DNA of 64,000 nucleotides from Lachnospiraceae bacterium (GTDB lineage Bacteria; Bacillota; Clostridia; Lachnospirales; Lachnospiraceae). Positions 16,273-26,406 of the stretch are shown here, piece by piece (the first letter of the stretch is position 1; the number at the start of each line of letters is the position of its first letter). Position numbers and translations under genes: made by a program. The stretch spans positions 1 to 64,000 of the forward strand of contig SVED01000001.1 in NCBI GenBank assembly GCA_015057515.1, written 5' to 3'. The notes beneath the pieces were generated by a model. The model did not search any database, was not told the DNA's origin, and was given only the letters and a program-made list of their open reading frames with translations.

Positions 16273-19185
16273 ATGAAGAAGTCAAGAATAAGAATATTGC
16301 TGGTGCTTGCATTTATGCTTAGTATGATTGTGAGTATTCCAGTGTGCGCAGCAGAAGCTGGCGATGTAGAGGTTCTTGCAGAGACCACAGATGGCTGGGT
16401 TGAAAACTCTGATGGAACTTGGTCCTACTATATTAGTGGGTCAAAGGTAATCAACAAAGTTATTAAAATTGGCAATGATTACTATGGATTTGATGGCAAT
16501 GGACGTATGTATGAGGAGTGTACATTTAGTATATGGAATTCTACAACATATCAAAATGATTGCTATCGAGCTGATGCTAACGGAGTATTGTATAATGACG
16601 GTTGGTATCAGGATCAAAACCTTAATTGGTTTTATTATTATGACAATGCTATATGTGTTAACGGCTGGCTTAATCTTGGAAGTTCAAAATACTATATCAA
16701 TCAGTGGAGTGGTATGTTTATTGATTCTATAGCCACAATTGAGGGTGCAACATACCATTTTTCTAGGGATGGTGTAGCTACAGAGCTTAAAGAAAAGGCA
16801 TGGACCCAAGTAGGTAGTGATTGGTACTATATCTTTGAGGGTAATGATATTCCTTATAACCAGATTCGTGAAATAGGTGGCAATTTATATTATTTTGATT
16901 GGACTGGCAAGCTGTATTCAGATGGACTCACTGGACAGTATATAAATAATTTAAGTAGCTACGAAACAATTTGTGCAGATGCAAACGGTGTGCTTGCCCG
17001 CAACAAATGGGTTAAACAGATTAACCAGGGCAGGGATATGTGGTATTATTTTGGCAACGATGGTGTAGCACTTAAGGGTATGCATACCATAGCTGGAAAA
17101 AAGTATTTCTTCAATACTAGTATGATGACAGATGGAGTTTACTATTATAACGGCAAGCAATACCTTATAAATGCTGCTGGTGAAGTGATTACCGGAAAAT
17201 CAGGCTGGTATAAGTACAGTGGAAGATGGTACTATATTTATGAGGATGGTTCATTATATGAAGGTTTACTAAACATAAACGGAACCAAGTATTATATGCA
17301 ACCAGATATGATGTGTAATTCAAACTTTATCATTGAGGGCGGAGTGTTATATCAGGCAAAGGATACATCAGGCGTTTTAACACCTATCACAAAGGATGGA
17401 TGGTACGAAGATGGCGTTAGAACTTACTACATAAAGAATGGAGCACCTTACGTTGGATGGGTGCAGAGCGGAAACAGCTGGTACTATGTAGACCCTGTTA
17501 TGTGTATCAGTGGAGTTTACCAGATTGATGGTGAATTCTACAAGTTTGATTCCACAGGAAAAATGTATGCAAACACATGGATTGTTTGTGGTGATACATA
17601 CTATTATGCTACCGCTTCAGGTGCATTTGCAAAGGGCGAATACAAGGTTGGAAATGTAACTTATCAGTTTGATGATTATGGATATCTGATAGAAGGTAAT
17701 GTAACATCAGGAGCAACTCTGGTTGTAAGTACTGATACCGGAAGCAAGAAATATTCTCTTAAAGAGGGCTGGAACCAGATAGGAACAGATTATTACTATG
17801 TGTTTAATGGCAATATTCTAGTAAATACAACAATGACTATAGGTGGATTTACTTATGGCTTTGATATTGATGGAAAAATGTATACTAACCGGGTAGCTCA
17901 TGGAAGATATTTTGATGGAAATGGTGCAGCAAAAACTGGTTGGATACAGTACGACGGTTCATGGTTATATGCGAGAGAAGATGGACAGCTTTGTAGTTGG
18001 AGTTTGTATTTAATTGATGGTATAGAATACTATTTTACATCTTACAGAATGTCAACTAAGGATGTCATATATAATAACGATATAATTCTTAAAATTAATT
18101 CCTCAGGTGTAGTTACAGATAAGGTTGCATTCAATCCAAATGGATGGAATTATGTAGATTATACACCAATTTATTTTAAAGATGGCGAGAGATATACAGG
18201 ATGGCTTGGTAATTCATACATTAGAGATGGACGTAAAATATATACAGAAGTGATTTATGACCAGACATATGAAGCCTTTTACTATATAGAAAAAGGTAGC
18301 TGTGTATATGGAAGATGGTGTGGTCCTGACAACTTCTTCTATGCAAAATCAAATGGTAAGCTTGCTTTCCATGAGTGGGTGCAGTTAGGAGGAGTATGGT
18401 ATTACTTTGATGAGTATTGGGCTGTGACAGGAGCGCAGTACATAGATGGAGTGAACTACTACTTTGATGATTATGGCCGACTTAAAAATACATATACATC
18501 TCTTTCAAATGGTTGGTATAGTGTAGATGGCAAGTGGCTTTATGCTAGAGATGGCAGATTTGTGAAAGAGTCTACATTGTATGTTGGCGGAGTATGGTAC
18601 TACATGGACGGTAAAGGAGCTATGAAGAACTACTACGATTACCAGTCAAATGGCTACGAGCGTCCAATGGGATGGCATTGTTTGGATGGTAAGTGGTATT
18701 ACGCAAATCTAGAAGGTGAGTTTGTATGGGGATGGCATACTATTGGTGGTGTTGAGTACTATTTCGATGCTGCCATGTTTACAGGATATCATGCTTTCGG
18801 CAACGAGCTTCATTACTTTGATGCCTCAGGTGCTCACAAAGGAAAGGTTGGAATTCAAAATGGCTGGTACAGCGCTGGTGGCGAATGGTACTATTTCATA
18901 GATGGTGAATTACAGGTTCAGACCAATCTTCTCATTGGTGGTTTAAGATATGCCTTTGATTATGAGGGCCGTATGATAACTAATATGACAACCTATGTGG
19001 ATGAAGGATATATGTACTTTGGTTCTAACGGTGTACAGGTTAAGAAAGCTGGAATTTACACTGACAAAAATGGTGAGCAGGTATATGTTTCACCAGATGG
19101 TTATGCTCATATAGATTATATTTACCTAAATGGCAGTATTGTTTATATGACAGGTGATGCATTATGGAGTGCACATAGATACTAA
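16273..19185 (+). CDS. Giant secreted repeat protein 1 (choline-binding type)
   Basis: The 970-residue protein has a signal peptide (cleavage near VCA|AEA) and then repeats to the end: WYY/YYF-rich units of about 20 residues mixed with longer ones, opening with DGWVENSDGTWSYY and closing with GSIVYMTGDALW. I see no separate catalytic domain, sortase motif or membrane anchor. The family (cell-wall-binding repeats, PF01473-like) binds choline in pneumococcal proteins and glucans or glycans in others. The location beside a phosphocholine operon favours choline. AAAGGAGG precedes the start. It resembles the last giant gene (33501) more than the four between them in its N- and C-terminal ends. Confidence 0.88.
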   Translation: MKKSRIRILLVLAFMLSMIVSIPVCAAEAGDVEVLAETTDGWVENSDGTWSYYISGSKVINKVIKIGNDYYGFDGNGRMYEECTFSIWNSTTYQNDCYRADANGVLYNDGWYQDQNLNWFYYYDNAICVNGWLNLGSSKYYINQWSGMFIDSIATIEGATYHFSRDGVATELKEKAWTQVGSDWYYIFEGNDIPYNQIREIGGNLYYFDWTGKLYSDGLTGQYINNLSSYETICADANGVLARNKWVKQINQGRDMWYYFGNDGVALKGMHTIAGKKYFFNTSMMTDGVYYYNGKQYLINAAGEVITGKSGWYKYSGRWYYIYEDGSLYEGLLNINGTKYYMQPDMMCNSNFIIEGGVLYQAKDTSGVLTPITKDGWYEDGVRTYYIKNGAPYVGWVQSGNSWYYVDPVMCISGVYQIDGEFYKFDSTGKMYANTWIVCGDTYYYATASGAFAKGEYKVGNVTYQFDDYGYLIEGNVTSGATLVVSTDTGSKKYSLKEGWNQIGTDYYYVFNGNILVNTTMTIGGFTYGFDIDGKMYTNRVAHGRYFDGNGAAKTGWIQYDGSWLYAREDGQLCSWSLYLIDGIEYYFTSYRMSTKDVIYNNDIILKINSSGVVTDKVAFNPNGWNYVDYTPIYFKDGERYTGWLGNSYIRDGRKIYTEVIYDQTYEAFYYIEKGSCVYGRWCGPDNFFYAKSNGKLAFHEWVQLGGVWYYFDEYWAVTGAQYIDGVNYYFDDYGRLKNTYTSLSNGWYSVDGKWLYARDGRFVKESTLYVGGVWYYMDGKGAMKNYYDYQSNGYERPMGWHCLDGKWYYANLEGEFVWGWHTIGGVEYYFDAAMFTGYHAFGNELHYFDASGAHKGKVGIQNGWYSAGGEWYYFIDGELQVQTNLLIGGLRYAFDYEGRMITNMTTYVDEGYMYFGSNGVQVKKAGIYTDKNGEQVYVSPDGYAHIDYIYLNGSIVYMTGDALWSAHRY

Positions 19186-19225
19186 TACTATATTTAACAT
19201 TTATATCATAATGTAAGTTTTTACA

Positions 19226-19256
19226 GGGTCCGGGACTTTTGTCTCGGACCTTTTTA
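19226..19256 (+). terminator. Intrinsic terminator
   Basis: GGTCCGGGAC pairs with GTCTCGGACC (loop TTTT), followed by TTTTTA. Confidence 0.88.
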
Positions 19257-19275
19257 TATGGAATAAAAACGAATA

Positions 19276-19304
19276 TTGAAAAAATATGGAAATAGAGTTA
19301 GAAT
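19276..19304 (+). promoter_or_regulatory. Promoter of giant repeat protein 2
   Basis: TTGAAA, 17 bases, TAGAAT. The same hexamers and spacing stand before the next two paralogues. Confidence 0.68.
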
Positions 19305-19339
19305 AGTTACACTATTGGCAAAAGAAGGAGGTATTTTAA

Positions 19340-22300
19340 ATGAAGAAATTCAAGCTAAAGCTTATGCTTGCACTGTCGTTTGTGATGGGTTTAATTATAT
19401 GTGTTCCAGTGTGTGCAGCAGAAGCAGATGCAGTGACTACAGACACTGAAGTTGTAGCGGAAGATTCTTCTGACGAAGCAGCTGTAGCTGAAGCAGATTC
19501 TCAGGAAGAAGCAGTAGTGCTGGCAGCAACAACAAATGGCTGGGTAGAGAATTCTGATGGAACTTGGTCATACTATCAGAATGGTACTATGGCAAAAAGT
19601 AAGGTTTTAAAAATCGGTAATTACTATTATGGCTTTGATAGTAATGGTAAAATGTATGAGGATACTACATTCTACATGACCAACTTATATATTGGCAGAT
19701 ACGCACAACATCGTGCTAAGGCGGATGGTTCGTTGTATGTAAATACATGGTATGAAGATGATTATGGAAATTGGTATTACTATGGTGAAGCTGGTGGAGG
19801 TCTTAATGGTCTTCAGGTCATAGGTGGAATAACTTACTATTTTAATCATGGATATATGTTTAGTGAGAGGACTGTTTACTACAATGGCAATTACTACTAT
19901 GCAAAAAAATCAGGAGCAATAGTTTCTCTCAACAAACAAGGCTGGACACAGATAGAGGATAATTGGGTGTTCTGTGTGGACGGTGAACCAATATCTGATG
20001 AGCTTTGGAAGATAGGCAACTACTATTATGGTTTTGACTATTATGGAAATCTTATAAAAGATCAGTTTGTAAGCTTTCAGGATAACACAACTGGATACAG
20101 ATATGTGTACATGGCTACTTCTGATGGATCTATGTACACTAAGGGATGGTATCAGGATGAGTATGGCTACTGGTATTTCTTCTACTCAGATGGTAAGGCT
20201 GCAACTGGTTTGGTTAATCTAGGTGGTTCTACTTACTATTTCAATGTGTCGACTTATGACCCATATATGCACACAGAGACATTCTTGACTACGGGTGGTG
20301 TTAAGTACTATGTCAGCAAATCCGGTGTTGTAATAAAATTAATTGACAACGCATGGAACCTCCTTGATGGCAAGTGGTACTATATGAAAAATGGTTCAAA
20401 GTTAATGAATGGCATATATGAGGTAGATGGAGAACAGTATCGCTTCGATCACTCTGGAGCCATATATACTAATTATTATTTCAGCTTAACTACATCAGGT
20501 ACAACTTACTACTATTACGCTGATGATAGCGGTAAGTTAGCCAGAAATGAATGGGTATATCGTAATGACGGGTGGTATTACTTTGATGATAACTGTCATG
20601 CTGTGAATGGAGTACAGACTATTAATGGCAAGACATACTATTTCTATTCTCGTCAAATGCAAACTGACGAGATGTGCTCCTATAATGGTGCTTATCGATT
20701 GTTTGATATGAATGGTGTCATGGTAGAGGGCAAGACAGGCTGGTATCTACAGAACGGTGAGTGGTATTACTTTAAAGAGTCAGGTAAACTTTATAACGGT
20801 ATGCTTACTTTAGGTGGCAATCAGTTCTACTTAAATCCTAGATTATATCAAAATGGTGACTATTTAATATACAGCGATAAGCTTTATCTTGCACAGGATA
20901 AGACGGGAGCTCTTACACCTATCACAAAGGATGGATGGTATGAGGATGGTTCATACACTTATTATGTTAAGAATGGACAACCATTATATAAGGGTTGGGT
21001 AACCTCAGGTAGTAGCAAGTACTATATCAGCAATTATAGAATGGTGATAAATACCACACATTGTTATATTGATGGCAAGTACTATGCCTTTGATTCAACC
21101 GGTAAGATGTACACCAATACTTGGTTAAACAGTGGAACTACATATGTTTATGCTACATCAACAGGTGCATTAGCTACAGGTAAGCAGACTATAGGTGGAG
21201 TAGCCTATGAGTTTGAAACTTCAGGATATCTTAAAGAGGGATATAGTTATTCAGGAACAAAACTTACTGTTTACACAGATAATGGTACAAAGAGCTACAC
21301 TCTAAAGGAAGGCTGGAATGAGATAGAAGAAAGCTGGTATTATGTATTTAATGGAAGCATTGTTCGAAGCCAAAGTCTTACCATAGGTGGTTTTTCATAT
21401 TCCTTTGACAGTGACGGTAAGATGCGTAGAGATGTTATATATAATGATTGCTACTTCGATAAAAATGGTGCAATGAAGCAGAGCGCATGGATACCTTATG
21501 GCAAGGATTGGATGTACGCTTTTGAAGATGGTGAGCTTGCTTATTATGGTATTTATGAAATAGATGGTAAAGAGTACTATTTTTATGACTATTGTATGTC
21601 AACCTATGCAAAAATGTATGGTGGCAGTATATTGACCTTTAATTCTGATGGCTCCATTAAGGAGAGAAAAGCGCTTAATCCAAATGGCTGGAATTATATT
21701 GATTGTGTGCCGGTATATTACCAGAATGGTAGTTCTTATACAGGTTGGCTTGGAAATTCATACCTTCGTTATGGTGAGAAAATATACAACGGTATTATCT
21801 ATGACTATGATGAAGGTGCCCACTACTGTATAGATCGTGGAAGCTGTGTATATAACAAGTGGTGTAACGAAAACTATTCCTATGCAAAGGCAGATGGTAA
21901 GTTAGCTTATGACGAGTGGATATGTCTCAATGGAACTTGGTTCTATTTGGATGGATATTATTATGTAACAGGTCTTCAAGAGATAGACGGAGTTACATAT
22001 TACTTTGATGATTATGGTAGACTTGTAAAGACATTTACTACTATAGCAGATGGTTGGCAGCAGTTAGGTAATGACTGGTACTATGGAAGAGATGGTGTGT
22101 TTGTGCGCGATGAGTATGTATACATCAATGGTATTTGGTACTTCTTCTACAGTGATGGCGCTATGGCAAATGAGGTCAACTATACTGCAGATGGTAGAGA
22201 AGCATCAATGGGATGGCATTACTATAAACCAGCAACTACAGGCGAGGCAGCGGAATATTACGCTGGTATCTCTGGATGGGTTTATGTAAATATCGAGGGA

Positions 22301-22771
22301 GATACCGTAAGTGGCTGGCAGAAAATAGATGGAGTTACATATTACTTTGAATATCCATATATGGTGACTGGAACTCACAGATTAAATGATGAGCTTCATC
22401 GTTTTGCTGATTCAGGTGCCTATATAGGAGAAGTAACTACTAAGAATGGCTGGTACTATGACGGCAAGGACTATTTCTACTTCAAGGATGGAAAAGTTGT
22501 ATATGATCAGGTATTAGTTATCGATGGATACAAATACAGCTTTGATTATGTTAATGGTACAATGATGAAGAATGAGATTGCTTATGATGACACTGTAGGT
22601 GGTTATTGCTTCTTTGGTTCATCAGGTGCCCAGGTAACTACTCCTGGCTTCTATACAGACAAGTATGGTGATAGCTTCTATGTTGGCAAGGACGGTTTAG
22701 TATATGCCGGATATGTATATGTAAGTGGTCAGATGGTAGGTACAACTCTTGGTTCCAATTATTATTATTAA
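19340..22771 (+). CDS. Giant secreted repeat protein 2 (choline-binding type)
   Basis: The 1143-residue protein has a signal peptide (MKKFKLKLMLALSF..., cleavage near VCA|AEA), a short acidic Ala/Glu/Asp/Ser linker (to about residue 65), and then aromatic repeats to the C-terminus, which ends GTTLGSNYYY. Conserved blocks shared with its paralogues include GWYLQNGEWYYF, LTLGGNQFYLNP and PITKDGWYEDG. No enzymatic domain, membrane anchor or LPXTG motif is visible, so retention would be through the repeats themselves. GGAGG lies upstream. It is the closest relative of the next gene, and its own promoter and terminator make it a separate transcription unit. Confidence 0.9.
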   Translation: MKKFKLKLMLALSFVMGLIICVPVCAAEADAVTTDTEVVAEDSSDEAAVAEADSQEEAVVLAATTNGWVENSDGTWSYYQNGTMAKSKVLKIGNYYYGFDSNGKMYEDTTFYMTNLYIGRYAQHRAKADGSLYVNTWYEDDYGNWYYYGEAGGGLNGLQVIGGITYYFNHGYMFSERTVYYNGNYYYAKKSGAIVSLNKQGWTQIEDNWVFCVDGEPISDELWKIGNYYYGFDYYGNLIKDQFVSFQDNTTGYRYVYMATSDGSMYTKGWYQDEYGYWYFFYSDGKAATGLVNLGGSTYYFNVSTYDPYMHTETFLTTGGVKYYVSKSGVVIKLIDNAWNLLDGKWYYMKNGSKLMNGIYEVDGEQYRFDHSGAIYTNYYFSLTTSGTTYYYYADDSGKLARNEWVYRNDGWYYFDDNCHAVNGVQTINGKTYYFYSRQMQTDEMCSYNGAYRLFDMNGVMVEGKTGWYLQNGEWYYFKESGKLYNGMLTLGGNQFYLNPRLYQNGDYLIYSDKLYLAQDKTGALTPITKDGWYEDGSYTYYVKNGQPLYKGWVTSGSSKYYISNYRMVINTTHCYIDGKYYAFDSTGKMYTNTWLNSGTTYVYATSTGALATGKQTIGGVAYEFETSGYLKEGYSYSGTKLTVYTDNGTKSYTLKEGWNEIEESWYYVFNGSIVRSQSLTIGGFSYSFDSDGKMRRDVIYNDCYFDKNGAMKQSAWIPYGKDWMYAFEDGELAYYGIYEIDGKEYYFYDYCMSTYAKMYGGSILTFNSDGSIKERKALNPNGWNYIDCVPVYYQNGSSYTGWLGNSYLRYGEKIYNGIIYDYDEGAHYCIDRGSCVYNKWCNENYSYAKADGKLAYDEWICLNGTWFYLDGYYYVTGLQEIDGVTYYFDDYGRLVKTFTTIADGWQQLGNDWYYGRDGVFVRDEYVYINGIWYFFYSDGAMANEVNYTADGREASMGWHYYKPATTGEAAEYYAGISGWVYVNIEGDTVSGWQKIDGVTYYFEYPYMVTGTHRLNDELHRFADSGAYIGEVTTKNGWYYDGKDYFYFKDGKVVYDQVLVIDGYKYSFDYVNGTMMKNEIAYDDTVGGYCFFGSSGAQVTTPGFYTDKYGDSFYVGKDGLVYAGYVYVSGQMVGTTLGSNYYY

Positions 22772-22784
22772 TACATACACTTTA

Positions 22785-22817
22785 AGACTCAGGGAATTTT
22801 CCCTGGGTCTTTTTTTT
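22785..22817 (+). terminator. Intrinsic terminator
   Basis: AGACTCAGGGAA pairs with TTCCCTGGGTCT, followed by seven or more T. A nearly identical hairpin follows the next paralogue. Confidence 0.9.
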
Positions 22818-22826
22818 GGTAATATA

Positions 22827-22855
22827 TTGAAAAAAGTATTCAAACTTGATAGAAT
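22827..22855 (+). promoter_or_regulatory. Promoter of giant repeat protein 3
   Basis: TTGAAA, 17 bases, TAGAAT, ten bases after the preceding terminator. Confidence 0.68.
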
Positions 22856-22888
22856 TAACTCACTATGTAAAAAAAGGAGGTATTTTAA

Positions 22889-25800
22889 ATGAAGAAATTC
22901 AAGCTAAAGCTTATGCTTGCATTGTCGTTTATGATGAGTTTAATTATAAGTGTTCCAGTATGTGCAGCAGAAGCAGATGCAGTAGCTACAGACACAGAAG
23001 CTGTAGTAGAAGAATCTTCTAATGAAGAAGCTGTTGTTCTTGCAGAAACAACAAATGGCTGGGTAGAGAATTCTGATGGAACTTGGTCATATTATCAGAA
23101 CGGTACTATGGCAAAAAACAAGGTCGTAAAAATCGGCAATTACTATTATGGCTTTAACAGTAGCGGTAAAATGTATGAGAATACTACATTTTACGTAAAC
23201 AACTCATATCTTGGCAAATATGCAGAACATCGTGCTAAGGCAGATGGTTCACTGTATGTTAACACATGGTATGAAGACAAATATGGAGATTGGTATTACT
23301 ATGGTGAAGCCGGTGGTGGCTTTAGTGGTCTTCAGGTCATAGGGGGAATAACTTACTATTTTAGTTATGGATATATGTATAGTGATGAAATTGTCTACTA
23401 CAATGGCAATTACTACTATGCAAAAGAATCAGGTTCAATAGTTTCTCTCAACAAGCAGGGCTGGACACAGATTGAAGATGATTGGGTATACTGTGTGAAC
23501 GGTGAACCAATATATGATGAACTATGGAAGATAGGTAACTATTATTATGGATTTGATTACGATGGAAAACTTATAAAAGATGAGTTTGTAAGCTTTCAGG
23601 ATAACACAACTGGAAATAGGTATTGCTATAGGGCTACCGCTGATGGATCCATGTACACTAAGGGCTGGTATCAGGATGAGTATGGCTACTGGTATTTCTT
23701 TTATTCAGATGGTAAGGCTGCAACAGGTCTGGTTAATCTAGGTGGTACTAATTATTATTTTAGTAGTAGCTACTATGATCCATATATGTATACAGAGTCA
23801 TTTGTTACTATAAATGGTAGTAAGTACTATGCCAACAAATCTGGTGTTGTGACAAAATTAACTGACAACGCATGGAATATGCTTGATGGCAAGTGGTTCT
23901 ATTTGAAAAATGGTACATTGCTGTCCAGTGGTATACATGAGATAGATGGAGAAAAGTATTACTTCAGTTACTCTGGAGCTTTAAATACAAATTATTATTT
24001 CAATTTAAATTCTTCAGGTACAACTTACTATTATTACGCTGATAAAAGCGGTGCATTAGCAAAAAATGAATGGGTATATTATGATGATGCATGGTACTAC
24101 TTTGATAATAACTGTCATGCTGTAAATGGAATACAGACTATTAATGGCAAGACATACTATTTCTCAAGTCGTCGGATGCAAACAGACACATATTATTACA
24201 GTGGTGGAGTTTATCGATTGTTTGATATGAATGGTGTCATGGTTGAGGGTAAGACAGGCTGGTACTTACAGAACGGTAAGTGGTATTACTTTAAGGAAGC
24301 TGGAAAGCTTTATACAGGAATGCTTACTTTAGGTGGCAATCAGTTCTACTTAAATCCTAGATTATATCAAAATGGGAACTATTTAGTATACAGCGGCACG
24401 CTTTATCTTGCACAGGATAAGACAGGTGCTCTTACACCTATCACAAAGGATGGCTGGTATGAGGATGGCGAAAGTACTTATTATGTTAAGGATGGAAAAC
24501 CATTATATTACGGTTGGGTAACCTCAGGTAGTAGCAAGTACTATATCGATTATTACGAAATGGTTATCAATAACTCACATTATTATATTGATGGCAAGTA
24601 CTATGCCTTTGATTCAACTGGTAAGATGTATACCAATACTTGGTTGAATAGTGGAACTACATATGTATATGCTACATCAACAGGTGCATTAGCTACAGGT
24701 AAGCAGACTATTGGTGGTGTAGCCTATGAGTTTGATAGTTCAGGACGTCTTAAAGAGGGATATAGTTATTCAGGAGCAAAGCTTACTGTTTACACAGATA
24801 ATGGTACAAAGAGCTACACTCTTAAGGAAGGCTGGAATGAGATAGAGGGAAGCTGGTATTATGTATTTAATGGAACCATTGTTAAAAGTCAAAACTTTAT
24901 TATAGGTGGTTTTACATATTCCTTTGATAATGATGGTAAGATGCGTAGAGATGTTGTATATGACGAGTGTTACTATGATAAGAATGGTGCAATGAAGCAG
25001 AACGCATGGATACCTTATGGTAAGGATTGGATGTACGCACTTGAAGATGGCGAGTTAGCTTATTATGGTATTTATGAAATAGGTGGTAAAGAGTACTATT
25101 TTTATGACTATTGTATGTCAACCTATGCCAAAATGTATAATGGCAGTATATTGACCTTTAATTCAGATGGTTCCATTAAGGAGAGAAAATCACTTAATCC
25201 AAATGGCTGGAATTATATTGATTGTGTGCCGGTATATTACCAGAATTATAGTCCTTATACAGGCTGGCTTGGAAATTCATACATTGACTATGGTGAGAAA
25301 ATATACAACGGTGTTATTCGTGACTATGATGCAGATGCATACTACTGTATAGAACGTGGAAACTGTGTATATAACAAGTGGTGTAACGGCAACTCTTCCT
25401 ATGCAAAGGCAGATGGAAAGTTGGCTTATAACGAGTGGATATGTCTTAATGGAACATGGTTTTATCTGAATGGATATTATTATGTAACAGGTCTTCAAGA
25501 GATAGACGGAGTTACATATTACTTTGATGATTACGGCAGACTTGTAAAGACATTTACTACTATAGCAGATGGTTGGCATCAGTTAGGCAATGACTGGTAC
25601 TATGGAAGAGATGGTGTATTTGTATCTAGTGAGTATGTATACATCAATGGTATTTGGTACTACTTCTATAGTGATGGTGCTATGGCAAATAAGGGCAACT
25701 ATACAGCAGATGGTAAAGAAGCGTCAATGGGCTGGCATTACTACAAACCAGCAGCTACAGGTGAGGCAGCTGAATATTACGCTGGTATTTCTGGATGGTT

Positions 25801-26287
25801 TTATGTAAATCTTGAGGGAGATACCGTAAATGGCTGGCAGAAAATAGATGGAGTTACATATTACTTTGATTATCCATATATGGTTACTGGAACCTATAGA
25901 TTAGGCGATGAGCTTCACCGTTTTGCTGATTCAGGTGCCTATATAGGAGAAGTAACTACTAAGAATGGCTGGTACTATGACGGCAAGGACTATTTCTACT
26001 TCAAGGATGGAGAAGTAGTATATGACGAGATATTAGCTATCGATGGTTATAAGTATAGCTTTGACTATAATGGCAATATGATGAAGAATGAGGTTCGCTA
26101 TGATTACTTAGCAGGTGGTAATTGCTTCTTTGGTTCATCAGGTGCACAGGTAACTACTCCTGGCTTCTATACAGACAAGTATGGTGACAGCTTCTATGTT
26201 GGTAAGGACGGTTTAGTATATACCGGATATGTATATATAAGTGGCCAGATGATAGGTACAACTCTTGGTTCCAATTATTATTATTAA
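22889..26287 (+). CDS. Giant secreted repeat protein 3 (choline-binding type)
   Basis: The 1132-residue paralogue of protein 2 has the same signal peptide, a shorter acidic linker (about residues 30-50), and the same repeat order throughout, ending GTTLGSNYYY. Long runs of protein and DNA are identical to the gene before it. Its ribosome binding site, start and first 100 or so bases are almost identical to the gene after it (26407). These features indicate recent tandem duplication. Differences are concentrated in short patches, for example around residues 270-400 and 720-800. Function is as for protein 2, inferred. Confidence 0.9.
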   Translation: MKKFKLKLMLALSFMMSLIISVPVCAAEADAVATDTEAVVEESSNEEAVVLAETTNGWVENSDGTWSYYQNGTMAKNKVVKIGNYYYGFNSSGKMYENTTFYVNNSYLGKYAEHRAKADGSLYVNTWYEDKYGDWYYYGEAGGGFSGLQVIGGITYYFSYGYMYSDEIVYYNGNYYYAKESGSIVSLNKQGWTQIEDDWVYCVNGEPIYDELWKIGNYYYGFDYDGKLIKDEFVSFQDNTTGNRYCYRATADGSMYTKGWYQDEYGYWYFFYSDGKAATGLVNLGGTNYYFSSSYYDPYMYTESFVTINGSKYYANKSGVVTKLTDNAWNMLDGKWFYLKNGTLLSSGIHEIDGEKYYFSYSGALNTNYYFNLNSSGTTYYYYADKSGALAKNEWVYYDDAWYYFDNNCHAVNGIQTINGKTYYFSSRRMQTDTYYYSGGVYRLFDMNGVMVEGKTGWYLQNGKWYYFKEAGKLYTGMLTLGGNQFYLNPRLYQNGNYLVYSGTLYLAQDKTGALTPITKDGWYEDGESTYYVKDGKPLYYGWVTSGSSKYYIDYYEMVINNSHYYIDGKYYAFDSTGKMYTNTWLNSGTTYVYATSTGALATGKQTIGGVAYEFDSSGRLKEGYSYSGAKLTVYTDNGTKSYTLKEGWNEIEGSWYYVFNGTIVKSQNFIIGGFTYSFDNDGKMRRDVVYDECYYDKNGAMKQNAWIPYGKDWMYALEDGELAYYGIYEIGGKEYYFYDYCMSTYAKMYNGSILTFNSDGSIKERKSLNPNGWNYIDCVPVYYQNYSPYTGWLGNSYIDYGEKIYNGVIRDYDADAYYCIERGNCVYNKWCNGNSSYAKADGKLAYNEWICLNGTWFYLNGYYYVTGLQEIDGVTYYFDDYGRLVKTFTTIADGWHQLGNDWYYGRDGVFVSSEYVYINGIWYYFYSDGAMANKGNYTADGKEASMGWHYYKPAATGEAAEYYAGISGWFYVNLEGDTVNGWQKIDGVTYYFDYPYMVTGTYRLGDELHRFADSGAYIGEVTTKNGWYYDGKDYFYFKDGEVVYDEILAIDGYKYSFDYNGNMMKNEVRYDYLAGGNCFFGSSGAQVTTPGFYTDKYGDSFYVGKDGLVYTGYVYISGQMIGTTLGSNYYY

Positions 26288-26300
26288 TACATACACTTTA

Positions 26301-26333
26301 AGACTCAGGGGATTTCCCCTGGGTCTTTTTTTT
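26301..26333 (+). terminator. Intrinsic terminator
   Basis: AGACTCAGGGGA pairs with TCCCCTGGGTCT and is followed by eight T. Confidence 0.9.
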
Positions 26334-26342
26334 AGTAATATA

Positions 26343-26371
26343 TTGAAAAAAGATGGAAATAGGGGTAGAAT
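26343..26371 (+). promoter_or_regulatory. Promoter of giant repeat proteins 4 and 5
   Basis: TTGAAA, 17 bases, TAGAAT. There is no terminator after gene 4, so this promoter may also serve gene 5. Confidence 0.68.
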
Positions 26372-26406
26372 AGAAACATTATCAGCAAAAAAAGGAGGTA
26401 TTTTAA

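Noticed and set aside
16273-16360. Lipoprotein signal (Cys in IPVCAAEA) in the giant repeat proteins
   Set aside because: The residues before Cys do not match a lipobox (no Leu at -3, Val at -1); signal peptidase I cleavage after VCA is more likely.
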